Assembly (NCBI RefSeq): GCF_014650115.1
Contig: NZ_BMUI01000012.1
Span: forward strand, 124,001-188,000
Length of the DNA stretch: 64,000 nt
Source of the DNA: Streptomyces olivaceoviridis
GTDB lineage: Bacteria > Actinomycetota > Actinomycetes > Streptomycetales > Streptomycetaceae
Direction: 5' to 3'
Shown: piece after piece, positions 34,400 through 42,631 of the stretch
Layout: every line of letters starts with the position of its first letter
Position numbering within the stretch: the first letter of the stretch is position 1
Program-made: the position numbers and the translations under genes
The notes under the pieces: generated by a model
Databases searched by the model: none
What the model was told of the DNA's origin: nothing
Seen by the model: only the letters and a program-made list of their open reading frames with translations

Positions 34400-35286
34400 C
34401 GGGGGTCTCCAAGGGGTAGGGCGCCGGGCCGCGCGGAGGCGGCGATCAGCGCCTGGCCGAGCGGCGAGCGGCGGAAGTCGGCGGGAAAGGGCGCCGCCGC
34501 CTGCATACGGCGCAGTTCGTGCAGGTCCAGGTCGGCGCTGACCACGCACTCCTCGCGGTCGGCCTCGGCCAGGACCGGTTCCTGACGGCGGAAGTCACGG
34601 GAGTAGGCGCCGATCGCCATCGGGCTGCGGATGACGGCCGTGCGGCCCATGTAGGTGAGGCCGGCCAGGGTGTTCTCCCCGGTGGCCCCGGCGAACAGGA
34701 CGTAGGCGCAGTTCTCGGCCGCGCGGGCGAGCAGCATCTGCCGTACCGGCTCGGCGAAGGGCCGCAGCAGGATCGACGGGCACACGACGATCTCGACGCC
34801 GTCGGCGAACAGACCGCGCAGCACTTCGGGGAACTGGATGTCGTAGCCGACGACGAGGCCGATGCGGCCCAGCGGTGTGTCCACGACCCGGGTGCCCACC
34901 TCCCCGGTGAGGAAGTGGGCCTCCAGGTCGTAGACGACGGTGCGCCGGTAGACGTCGACGAGGCTGCCGTCGTCGGCGATGAGGACGGCCGAGCTGTGCA
35001 CGTGCTCGCCGTCGCGTTCGAGGAGTCCCGCGGCGATCCAGACGCCGTGCCGACTGGCCCGTTCGGCGAGCCATTCGGTGACCGGGCCCGGTACGGGCTC
35101 GGCCACCTCGTGGCTCTTGGGCAGGTTGAGCGCGGTGGCGAACGCCTCCGGCAGGACGACCAGTTCACAGCCGTCGTCCACGGCCTCGTGCACCAGGGCC
35201 TCGGCACGCCGGAGGTTGTCGGTGCGGCGGTTGGTGGCCACGGACAGCTGGACGAGGCCGACGCGCAGCCGTCTGCGAAGGGTCAT
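34396..35286 (-). CDS. Nitrilase-superfamily homologue without catalytic Cys and Lys
   Basis: 296 residues. The fold is complete (LVVLPEAFA with Glu47), but the Lys position reads Arg (Arg115 in VYRRTVVYD) and the Cys position reads Gly (Gly147 in GLVVGYDIQFPE). A Cys-to-Gly change in this family should abolish hydrolysis. It immediately precedes the active paralogue in the operon with a 4-bp overlap, so a heteromeric complex with the active enzyme or a scaffold role is likely. No frameshift or stop suggests decay. Confidence 0.88.
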   Translation of the reverse strand: MTLRRRLRVGLVQLSVATNRRTDNLRRAEALVHEAVDDGCELVVLPEAFATALNLPKSHEVAEPVPGPVTEWLAERASRHGVWIAAGLLERDGEHVHSSAVLIADDGSLVDVYRRTVVYDLEAHFLTGEVGTRVVDTPLGRIGLVVGYDIQFPEVLRGLFADGVEIVVCPSILLRPFAEPVRQMLLARAAENCAYVLFAGATGENTLAGLTYMGRTAVIRSPMAIGAYSRDFRRQEPVLAEADREECVVSADLDLHELRRMQAAAPFPADFRRSPLGQALIAASARPGALPLGDPR

Positions 35287-35343
35287 GGGAGGCGCTCCTG
35301 GGTGGCGGACGTCCGGTGGCGGGGGGCGGGAGACCGAAGGGGT

Positions 35344-36120
35344 TCAGCCGGTGAACACCGCGTCGTAGATGCCTGGTTCGCCGACGCTGTAGCCGACGTG
35401 CAGCGGTCGCGAGGAGGTGATCAGGTTGATGTTCTCCTTGGCCACCGTCCACGAGCCCAGGCCCCGCTGGTCGAGCAGTTCGCGCATCTCGGGTTCGCTG
35501 TAGGAGGCGCGCAGCGACGTCATGAACGCCTCGGCGTCCCCGTCCGCGTACTGGAGCACGAAGGAGACCATGCCCTCGTCGGCGTCCCGCGCCAGGTCGT
35601 AGAGGACCACGATGCCGTCGGGCCGGCACACCCGGGCGCACTCGCTGACGATCCGGTCGGGCTTGTCCCAGCGGGCCACGGCGCAGAAGCTGAAGACGAC
35701 GTCGAAGGAGTCGTCGTCGTACGGCAGCCGGGTCAGGCGGGCCCATTCGCAGGAGAAGTCGCCGCCGTAGCCGACCAGGTTCGAGAAGATCGTGTTCTCG
35801 CGGGCCACTTCGAGGAAGGCGTCGTTGCTGTCGACGCCGGTGAAGAGGGCGCCGGGGTGCTGGGCGGCGAGCCGCAGCGAGATCAGGCCGCTGGCGCAGC
35901 CGACTTCGAGGATCTCCTTGCCGTCGCCGCAGTGAGGACCGATGAGCTTCATCATGTGCTGCATCGGGATGATCATCGAGGTGCGGATGTTGCGGTCGTA
36001 GGCCCGGCACTGGTCGACGTCGTCGAACGTGTCCTTCTGCGGGACCCGTTCGGCCAGGTCGAAGATGCGGCCACGCGGCCGGCGCCGCAGCTTCGCGGGA
36101 GTGGTCTCAGAGCTGGACAA
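35344..36120 (-). CDS. SAM-dependent methyltransferase partnered with the HemN-like enzyme
   Basis: 258 residues from TTG 36120, which has AAGGGG 7 nt upstream; a GTG at 36147 is the alternative. Methyltransferase motif I is ILEVGCASGLISLRLA, then FTGVDSNDAF, a VVFSFCAVARW segment and a C-terminal AKENINLITSSRPL region. It overlaps the HemN-like radical SAM gene by 14 bp. In the CC-1065 pathway a HemN-like radical SAM protein and a methyltransferase jointly build the cyclopropane; this gene or the one at 37603 may be the partner. Ordinary C- or O-methylation remains possible. Confidence 0.83.
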   Translation of the reverse strand: MSSSETTPAKLRRRPRGRIFDLAERVPQKDTFDDVDQCRAYDRNIRTSMIIPMQHMMKLIGPHCGDGKEILEVGCASGLISLRLAAQHPGALFTGVDSNDAFLEVARENTIFSNLVGYGGDFSCEWARLTRLPYDDDSFDVVFSFCAVARWDKPDRIVSECARVCRPDGIVVLYDLARDADEGMVSFVLQYADGDAEAFMTSLRASYSEPEMRELLDQRGLGSWTVAKENINLITSSRPLHVGYSVGEPGIYDAVFTG

Positions 36121-37606
36121 CGGGGAGCCCCTTCCGTCCGTCGGCACGGTCGATCTGCCAGTTGAGGATCTCGGTGCTTGCCGACGTGGGCTGCGGCAGG
36201 CGGTAGTTGGCGTCGGAGTAGAACGTCTTGCAGATGTTGTCGATGTAGTACCAGCCCTTCGGGTACGTGACCTGGATGGCCTCGTCGGTGATCTCGATCA
36301 GGCCCTTGGCGGCCAGGTCGTCGCACTTGTCCTTGAAGTACTCGTAGGGGTCGACCCCGTGGCGCTCGCGGTAGACGGACCGCTTCATGCGCAGCAGCTT
36401 GAGCCCGAGGACGAGGCTGCGGCAGCGCTGTTCGTGCTCGTCGGTGTAGGCGCCCATCACGACGGGCAGCCGGCCCGCGTTGCAGGTCTCGATGTAGGCG
36501 TTGATGTCGGGCTCGGTGAGGTACATCCGGTTGTTGAGGTAGCCGTAGGCACCGGAGCCCATGGCCACCATGTCGCCGCACCGGCCCCACACCTGGGAGA
36601 GGTGGTCGGTGAGGTAGAAGGTGTCGGTCTCCAGGCCCCGGTAGGGCTTGGAGCCGTCGGTGAGCACCGGGTAGGTCTTGACGCCCTTGGCCTCCCACTC
36701 GGGCCTCATGGGTTCGATGAAGTCGTTGTAGGTCAGGGCCAGGTACCCGGCGTCCATCAGCGTGGTGTGCAGGTACTGGTACATCTCGTCGGCTTCGTGC
36801 GTGCTGGGGCAGGGCGGGGTGGCCCCGGACTGGAGTGCGAAGAACACCTCGGAGCCGGGCAGGACCGCGTAGTTGTACACCGAGAACGACGTCACGGGCA
36901 GGTCCATCAGGGTCCTGATGTCCTGTGCCCACAGCTCGTGGGTCTGGCCCGGGATGCCGATCATGTAGTCGATGCAGAGGTTCTCCATGCCGCTGCGGTC
37001 GATCAGCTCGATCGTCCTGGTGGCGGACTCGCCGGTGTGCGCCCGGGCGCGGCCGAGGTAGCGCAACAGCGGGTCGTGGAAGGTCTGCACGCCCAGGCTC
37101 ATGCGGTTGACCCCGTGCTTGAGCAGGACGTCGAGCTTGTGCTGGTCCACGTCGACGGGGGTGGACTCGATGGTGACGGAGCAGTCGTCGCTGAAGTTGA
37201 GGCGCTGCTTCATGAAGCCGAGCAGGTCGTCGAGCTCCTCGGCGCGCAGGGTGGTGGGGGTGCCGCCGCCGAAGTAGCCGGAGGTGAAGACCACGTCCTT
37301 GAGGTACGGCAGCCGGGAGTACATGTCGATCTCGGCCTTCAGCGCCTCGATGTAGCGCCTGACCAGGGTGTTGCGGGTGTTGAACTTGTTGTACGGGCAC
37401 GAGGTGCACACCTGGTTGCAGAAGGGGATGTGCACGTAGAACGAGGTGGTCTTGGGGAACTTCTCCTGCTGCGCGTACATCGCGTCGGCGGTGAGGGGCC
37501 TGACGTCGCAGGGGTACCAGCGCACGAACTCGATGTCCCGTTCCGGGTATTCGCGCCAGAAACTGGGTGTGTCGAGGAAGTTCCTGGTGATGGTGGTGTC
37601 GGTCAC
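36107..37606 (-). CDS. HemN-like radical SAM enzyme (class C methylase/cyclopropanase-like)
   Basis: 499 residues from GTG 37606. The radical SAM cluster motif is C63-x3-C67-x2-C70 in HIPFCNQVCTSCPYNKF, then FGGGTPTTL and SLGVQTFHDPLLRYLGRAR, the HemN-type fold, and a C-terminal HemN-like domain. HemN-like enzymes in natural-product clusters transfer methyl or methylene groups; one paired with a methyltransferase makes the CC-1065 cyclopropane. Here it lies between two methyltransferase genes with overlaps on both sides. True coproporphyrinogen oxidase is unlikely given the setting. Confidence 0.88.
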   Translation of the reverse strand: MTDTTITRNFLDTPSFWREYPERDIEFVRWYPCDVRPLTADAMYAQQEKFPKTTSFYVHIPFCNQVCTSCPYNKFNTRNTLVRRYIEALKAEIDMYSRLPYLKDVVFTSGYFGGGTPTTLRAEELDDLLGFMKQRLNFSDDCSVTIESTPVDVDQHKLDVLLKHGVNRMSLGVQTFHDPLLRYLGRARAHTGESATRTIELIDRSGMENLCIDYMIGIPGQTHELWAQDIRTLMDLPVTSFSVYNYAVLPGSEVFFALQSGATPPCPSTHEADEMYQYLHTTLMDAGYLALTYNDFIEPMRPEWEAKGVKTYPVLTDGSKPYRGLETDTFYLTDHLSQVWGRCGDMVAMGSGAYGYLNNRMYLTEPDINAYIETCNAGRLPVVMGAYTDEHEQRCRSLVLGLKLLRMKRSVYRERHGVDPYEYFKDKCDDLAAKGLIEITDEAIQVTYPKGWYYIDNICKTFYSDANYRLPQPTSASTEILNWQIDRADGRKGLPVVQL

Positions 37607-38301
37607 GGGTTCCTCCCGTATCGGATGGCGAACGTCATGGGACCGTCCGCTTCGGCCCGCCAGTCGTTCAGGCCCGCGGCGGTGAGCAGGGCCCTGGCCT
37701 CGGTGAGGGTGTATGCGCCGCGCAACGAGGTGAGGAAGGTCCGCAGCCGGTAGCGGCCCGCCTCCGAGGTGTCGTCGGCCATCTCCCTGAGCGAGTATTC
37801 GAGGATGAACGGGTCGGGGTCGCGCCTCAGATCGCTGACGAGGACCTGGCCGCCCGGTAGGAGCAGTCGGGCCAGACGGCGCAGTACGGCGGTCGGGTCC
37901 GGCCAGGCGGCGAAGGCATTGGCGCTGTAGACGGCGGCGAACCGCCGGGTGTTCCACGGTTGTTGGGCGGGGTCCGGCACTCCCCCGGGCACGCTGTGGA
38001 CGGTGGCCCGCAGGCCGGCCTCGGCGAGGCGGCGCTCGTACAGGGCGGCGGCGTGCTCCGACTCGCAGACCGCGTGCAGTTCGGTGCGGCCCAGACGCAG
38101 CAGTTCCACACCGAGCCCGCCGTAGCCCGATCCGGCTTCGAGCACCGGGCCGGCGCCGGCCGCGTCCATGACCTCGCGCAGGAACTCGCCCTTGTACCGG
38201 CCGCGTTCGGCCAGGTAGCGGTCGTAGTCCTGCCGCTCCTTGTCGCTGGAGCGCGGATGGCGCGCGGGGACGCGTACGGCGAGCGAGGGGGCCGTGGCCA
38301 T
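37603..38301 (-). CDS. SAM-dependent methyltransferase upstream of the HemN-like enzyme
   Basis: 232 residues. Motif I VLEAGSGYGGLGVELLRLG, then AVCESEHAAALYERRLAE, and PGGQVLVSDLRRDPDPF. The GTG of the HemN-like gene overlaps its stop (GTGA). It begins 7 nt after the stop of BtrH copy 2. One of the two methyltransferases around the radical SAM gene is expected to be its functional partner; sequence alone does not say which. Confidence 0.85.
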   Translation of the reverse strand: MATAPSLAVRVPARHPRSSDKERQDYDRYLAERGRYKGEFLREVMDAAGAGPVLEAGSGYGGLGVELLRLGRTELHAVCESEHAAALYERRLAEAGLRATVHSVPGGVPDPAQQPWNTRRFAAVYSANAFAAWPDPTAVLRRLARLLLPGGQVLVSDLRRDPDPFILEYSLREMADDTSEAGRYRLRTFLTSLRGAYTLTEARALLTAAGLNDWRAEADGPMTFAIRYGRNP

Positions 38302-38308
38302 CGTGCGG

Positions 38309-39472
38309 TCACACCTCCTTCAGTACGTCGAACAGGGTCTCCTCGGTCCTGACGACCCGCTGCGCGGCCGAGCGGAGCTGCCCGGAGAGCTGCTCGCGCA
38401 GCGGGTCGAGTCCTTCGGCGGCGGCGGTGCGCAGCTCGGGCAGCCGGGCTCCGAGGGCGGCTGCCGCGTCCTGGTCCTGCGTGCTGCCGCGCAGCAGGCG
38501 CTGGTCGCGCTCGTTCAGGGTGTCGCGCAGTTCGGTGAACGCGGGGGTCCAGGACGGCAGGAGCAGGGCGAGGAAGTCGTGCCAGGCGTCCACGGCACCA
38601 CGCGCGAGCGGCACCGCCCGTTCGAGCGCCTGGTCCGCTGTGCGGGTGGCCGCTTCGGCGAGGAAGTCGGCGAACATCGCCCGGAAGCCGCAGCCGCCGG
38701 TGCCGGCCAGCTCGAAGTCGACGTAGGCGCCGCAGAGGGCGGTGACGACGTCCTCGGCCGGGCTGCGCCGCACGAGGTGGTCCAGACCCGCGCCGTAGGC
38801 CGCCAGCCCGCGCAGTCCGAAGGTGGGCACCACCGGGTTCCGCATGGCGGCGCAGGACACCCGCACCCCGTGCCGGATGTCGTCCGCGGACGGTTCCCGG
38901 GCCGCCGGCCAGTCGGCGCGCAGCCAGGCGTGGCGGGGCGGGAACGGCGGGTGCTCGGAGCCGCGGGCGGCGGCCAGGTCGTCCAGGGAGAGGGTGCGGG
39001 GGGCGACGCACCGGTCGGAGACGGTGACGGTCCCGGCGTCGGGGTCGTGGTCCAGGACGACGAAGGCGTGCGCGCCGAAGTGCCGGGTGGCCTGGTAGTA
39101 CGGCAGGTGGAACAGATCGCCGTAGACGATCACCGGGCTGCCGAGGTCCAGTTGGCCGCGTACCTGTTCCCACGCGGTCTCCGGGTCGGCGGGGAGCACC
39201 ACCTCCAGGCGCAGGCCGACGCCGTCGGCCATGCGGCGGGTGAAGTCGGGGAAGGGGCCGTTGCGGCCTCCGACGAAGGCACGGCCCTCCGGGCCCTTGG
39301 GCATGTGCATGAAGCTGATGCCGCCCGCCACGCCGAACAGCAGCGGTTCGCTCACCTCCGTGCCGTGGTGGGCGAGCACCTTGTGCAGGGCGGCGGTCTC
39401 GCAGTGGGCGCCGCCGAAGCGGTTCAGGGTGGGGGCGGTCGGGCTCTCGCGGCCGACTGCGTGGGCGGTCAT
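38309..39472 (-). CDS. BtrH-like acyltransferase (BtrH_N + DUF4872), copy 2
   Basis: 387 residues from ATG 39472. Nucleophile region FGGAHCETAALHK (Cys24), distal HFGAHAFVVLDHD block with the probable catalytic His, and FTRRMADGVGL shared with copy 1 (FTRRMATGVGL), so the two are clear paralogues. Amide formation between a carrier-bound acid and an amine is the BtrH reaction. Two copies fit a product with two amide bonds, as in three-subunit DNA alkylators. Overlaps the NAD-binding gene (ATGA). Confidence 0.87.
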   Translation of the reverse strand: MTAHAVGRESPTAPTLNRFGGAHCETAALHKVLAHHGTEVSEPLLFGVAGGISFMHMPKGPEGRAFVGGRNGPFPDFTRRMADGVGLRLEVVLPADPETAWEQVRGQLDLGSPVIVYGDLFHLPYYQATRHFGAHAFVVLDHDPDAGTVTVSDRCVAPRTLSLDDLAAARGSEHPPFPPRHAWLRADWPAAREPSADDIRHGVRVSCAAMRNPVVPTFGLRGLAAYGAGLDHLVRRSPAEDVVTALCGAYVDFELAGTGGCGFRAMFADFLAEAATRTADQALERAVPLARGAVDAWHDFLALLLPSWTPAFTELRDTLNERDQRLLRGSTQDQDAAAALGARLPELRTAAAEGLDPLREQLSGQLRSAAQRVVRTEETLFDVLKEV

Positions 39473-40248
39473 GCGCGCGTTCCCTTCGTTTCGGCGGCGG
39501 TCGCGGGGACGGTCCGCGACAGGGGCCGCGGGTGGGCCTGCTCGGCCGCGAGTTCCGCGAGCACCGAGCGGGTGTAGGAGTTGTCGGGTGCCGGCGGGTG
39601 GTCGAGGGCCGTGCCCGCGAGGACGTTGCGCACGGCGGCGCGGACGAGGAGGGGGTCCACGCCCCGGGCCGAGAGTTCGTCGGCGAGCCCGTCGCAGGCA
39701 CGCAGCGCGGCTTTGGTGGCGGCCCGGTTGACGGGGCCGACGACGCTCTCGTCGCCGACCAGGAGGGTGCCCAGGCCGGAGGCGAGGTGACGCAGTTCGT
39801 CGAGGCGGCCGGTGTCCTCCGTGACCAGGACGGTGGGCACACCGCGGGCGAGGGCGGCGAACTGGCACACCGGTTTGAGACCGACGACGTCGATGCCGAG
39901 CAGGTCCGGGGACCGCGCCAGGAGGGAGCGCAGGCGCGCGGTGGGCACGCTCGTCGCCAGGCTGACGAACAGCGGCCGGCGGCCGGCGCGCGCGGCGCGG
40001 CGGGCCAGGCCCAGCAGCGCGTCGTCCGTCTTCTCTGGCGGCACGCACAGCAGCACCGCGTCGGCGGTGACCAGGGTCTCGGCGTCCGTCACGGGCAGGG
40101 CGGTCGTCGCGGCGGCGCGCCGGGCACAGTCACGGTCCGTGTCGTACAGGAGCACGGCGAACCGGTCCTTCAGACGGGCGGCGAGCACCGTGCCCAGGCG
40201 GCCCGTCCCGGCGATGCCGACGGTCCGCAGTACGGTCGCGCCCGTCAT
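39469..40248 (-). CDS. NAD(P)-binding oxidoreductase (ProC/6PGDH-like)
   Basis: 259 residues. Rossmann motif VGIAGTGRLGTVLAARL at residues 10-26, VLLCVPPEKTDDALL and then a helical C-terminal part (VVGPVNRAATKAALRACDGL) like pyrroline-5-carboxylate reductase and ketopantoate reductase types. Reduction or oxidation of an imine or keto group is expected. Overlaps the ligase gene upstream (ATGA) and BtrH copy 2 downstream. Confidence 0.82.
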   Translation of the reverse strand: MTGATVLRTVGIAGTGRLGTVLAARLKDRFAVLLYDTDRDCARRAAATTALPVTDAETLVTADAVLLCVPPEKTDDALLGLARRAARAGRRPLFVSLATSVPTARLRSLLARSPDLLGIDVVGLKPVCQFAALARGVPTVLVTEDTGRLDELRHLASGLGTLLVGDESVVGPVNRAATKAALRACDGLADELSARGVDPLLVRAAVRNVLAGTALDHPPAPDNSYTRSVLAELAAEQAHPRPLSRTVPATAAETKGTRA

Positions 40249-41579
40249 GAGGCCGCCGCCGCGAGGTCTTCGAGGGTGAGGCTGCCCGGCTTGAGCATCC
40301 GGTCCATGGCGCGCCGGACCAGGGTGCGGTCGATCGGCTCGACGACGGGCGTGATGCCGATGGCCGCCGCGACCCGCTCCGCCACGTCGGAGCACAGCCG
40401 CGCGGGGTCGCCGCCGTCGGCCTCGACCCGGATCTCCAGGCCGGTGCCGGTCACCCCGGCCGCCCAGTACAGGCCGGAACCGGGGGTGGACAGCACGATG
40501 TCCTCCAGCGCCAGCTTGTTGATCCGCCTGCCGGCGACCACGAGTTGCTCGCTGACCCGCCCGTGGTGGTCGAGGGTGCGGCGGGGACTGCCGCAGGCGC
40601 ACGGCGCGGACCGTACGGTGACGAAGTCACCGGTGCGGTACCGCAGCAGCGGCATGGCCCGGCTGACCAGGCTGGTCAGCACGAGTTCGCCCGGGTGTCC
40701 GTCGGCGACGGGCTCGGTGGTCTCGGGGTCGATCACCTCGAACAGGTGCCGGTCCTCGGTGAGGTGGAGGCTGCCTTCGGCGCAGGTGAGCCCGAGCGAG
40801 TTGGTCTCGGTCGAGCCGTAGGCGTTGGACAGGCGCACCCCCCACAGGTCCGCGATCTTGGAGAGCTTGGCCGGCGAGCAGGTCTCCCCCACGTACATGA
40901 AGGTGCGCAGGCCCACCTCAAGCGGGTCGCGTCCGCTGTCCTTGAGCAGGTCGTAGAGCCGCAACGCCCGGCTGGGGGTGCACACCAGACCGGTCGGTTT
41001 GACCGTCCACATCATCTCGACCATGCGCTCGAAGGGGCAGACCCGGCTGAGCGTGCCGACCGCGACCACGCCGGCGCCCGCCTGTTCCAGGGCCCGGTCG
41101 AGGTCGTAGGAGGCGAAGGCCAGTTCGTAGGGGATGGCGATGAAGACGAGGTCGCCGGGGCCGAAGACATGGCTGACGGAGCGCTCGACGGCGACGTTGC
41201 CGCGTATCCAGTCCTCGTAGGTGATGACGGCGGACGTGGGGCGGCCGGTGGTGCCGGTCGACTCGCCGTAGCGGATGATCTCCCGCCGGTCGGCGGCGAC
41301 CAGGCCGAACGGATAGGCGTCGCGCAGGTCGCCCTTGGTGGTGAACGGCAGCTTCCGGATGTCGTCGAGGGTGTCGAACCGCGTGCCGCTGTGGGCGGCC
41401 CAGTTCCGGCGGTAGTGGGGAGAGGCCGTGAGGGCGTGCGCCACCGACTCCCGCAGCCGGCCGAGCTGGAGCTCGGCCGCCCGGTCGGGGGTGAGCTTGT
41501 CGAACGCTTCCAGGTCGGCGCAGGCCGCGCGGCGGATCTCGTCGTAGCGCAGGTGGGGCGGGACGGTGGTCTCGGTCAC
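40245..41579 (-). CDS. Phenylacetate-CoA ligase-like adenylating enzyme
   Basis: 444 residues from GTG 41579. AMP-forming motifs: phosphate loop ESTGTTGRPTSA (about residues 110-121), NAYGSTETNSLGL, and MPLLRYRTGDFVTV with the adenosine-contact Asp. CACGSPRR resembles the short zinc-like loop of PaaK relatives. It activates an aromatic or aryl-acetic acid as AMP ester or thioester. It could feed the two BtrH-type acyltransferases. Coupled on both sides by GTGA/ATGA overlaps. Confidence 0.88.
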   Translation of the reverse strand: MTETTVPPHLRYDEIRRAACADLEAFDKLTPDRAAELQLGRLRESVAHALTASPHYRRNWAAHSGTRFDTLDDIRKLPFTTKGDLRDAYPFGLVAADRREIIRYGESTGTTGRPTSAVITYEDWIRGNVAVERSVSHVFGPGDLVFIAIPYELAFASYDLDRALEQAGAGVVAVGTLSRVCPFERMVEMMWTVKPTGLVCTPSRALRLYDLLKDSGRDPLEVGLRTFMYVGETCSPAKLSKIADLWGVRLSNAYGSTETNSLGLTCAEGSLHLTEDRHLFEVIDPETTEPVADGHPGELVLTSLVSRAMPLLRYRTGDFVTVRSAPCACGSPRRTLDHHGRVSEQLVVAGRRINKLALEDIVLSTPGSGLYWAAGVTGTGLEIRVEADGGDPARLCSDVAERVAAAIGITPVVEPIDRTLVRRAMDRMLKPGSLTLEDLAAAAS

Positions 41580-42631
41580 TGGTCTTCCTCCCCGAAGACG
41601 ATCTGGGTCTTGATCCGGGCAGCGGCCCGTCCGCCCGTCACGGGGGCGGCGAAGGCCTGCTCGGCGGCGTCGGCCGGAAATCGGTGGGTGACCAGCCGGG
41701 CGGCCTGGTCCCGGTGGGCGTCGAGGAACGCGTGGACGGCCGGGAAGCTGCCCGTGCCCCCGATCGACCCGATGAGCGTCAGCCCCTTGACCACGAGCAG
41801 GTCCGTACGTATCTCGGTGCTGCGGCGCAGGCCGAAGCAGAGGACGCGGCCCCCCGGCCGGGCGAGGGTCAGCGCGGTGTTCAGGCCGGCCTGGCTGCCG
41901 GAGCACTCGACGACGACCGGGTGGTCGGCGCCTTCGGCGAGCCCTGCGTAGCCCGTGGCCCGGTCGTCGGGCGGGGGCGGGGTCTCGACCGGGGCGGCGG
42001 GGAAGAGTTCCCGCACCCGCTGTGCCTTGGCGGGGTCCGCTTCCAGCAGCCGCACGGAGCGGACCCCGTAGTGGCCGGTCAGGATCAGGTAGGAGGCCAG
42101 GCCCAGGGCGCCCGCGCCGATGACGAGGACGTCGTCGTCGGCCTCGGGGGCGAGGCGGCGCAGGCCGTGGTCGGCGACGGCGAAGAACTCGGTGAGGGCG
42201 AGCAGCCCGGCGCCGAGCGCGCAGATGTCGGGGTAGAGGTAGCGCCGGTCGACGACTTTGAGGCGGCTGGAGAATCCGTCCACGGTGATCCCGAACTTCT
42301 CGATGTGCCGGCACAGGTTCCGGTCGCTGGAGCAGCCGGCGCAGTCGCCGCACCAGCGCGAGCAGTCGCCGGTGACCCACTGTCCGAGCAGCGCGGCGCC
42401 GTCGCGGCCGGTGTCCACCACGCGGCCCGACCACTCGTGGCCGAAGCGGATCGGGTAGGCGCGCGGGCCTCCGTAGGTGCCGTCGTAGAGGCGGTGGTCG
42501 CTGCCGCACAGGGTGATGCGGTCCACCTCGACGAGGACGTCGTCGGCGCCGAGCGCGGGCAGCGGCGGCACCCGGTGCGCGGTGTGGAGTTCGCCGGGTG
42601 CGGTCAGCAGGAGGTCCTGGACGCGGCTCAT
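41576..42631 (-). CDS. Zinc-dependent alcohol dehydrogenase (MDR family)
   Basis: 351 residues. Catalytic zinc ligands Cys38 (LCGSDHRLYDG), His (FGHEWSG) and structural-zinc Cys quartet (CSRWCGDCAGCSSDRNLC); NAD-binding VIGAGALGLASYL. It resembles sugar/cyclitol dehydrogenases such as the 2-deoxy-scyllo-inosamine type but sequence cannot fix the substrate. Overlaps the B12 radical SAM gene (ATGA) and the ligase gene (GTGA). Confidence 0.88.
   Translation of the reverse strand: MSRVQDLLLTAPGELHTAHRVPPLPALGADDVLVEVDRITLCGSDHRLYDGTYGGPRAYPIRFGHEWSGRVVDTGRDGAALLGQWVTGDCSRWCGDCAGCSSDRNLCRHIEKFGITVDGFSSRLKVVDRRYLYPDICALGAGLLALTEFFAVADHGLRRLAPEADDDVLVIGAGALGLASYLILTGHYGVRSVRLLEADPAKAQRVRELFPAAPVETPPPPDDRATGYAGLAEGADHPVVVECSGSQAGLNTALTLARPGGRVLCFGLRRSTEIRTDLLVVKGLTLIGSIGGTGSFPAVHAFLDAHRDQAARLVTHRFPADAAEQAFAAPVTGGRAAARIKTQIVFGEEDQ

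Noticed and set aside
34396..35286. Nitrilase homologue as an active amidase
   Set aside because: Catalytic Cys and Lys positions are Gly and Arg.
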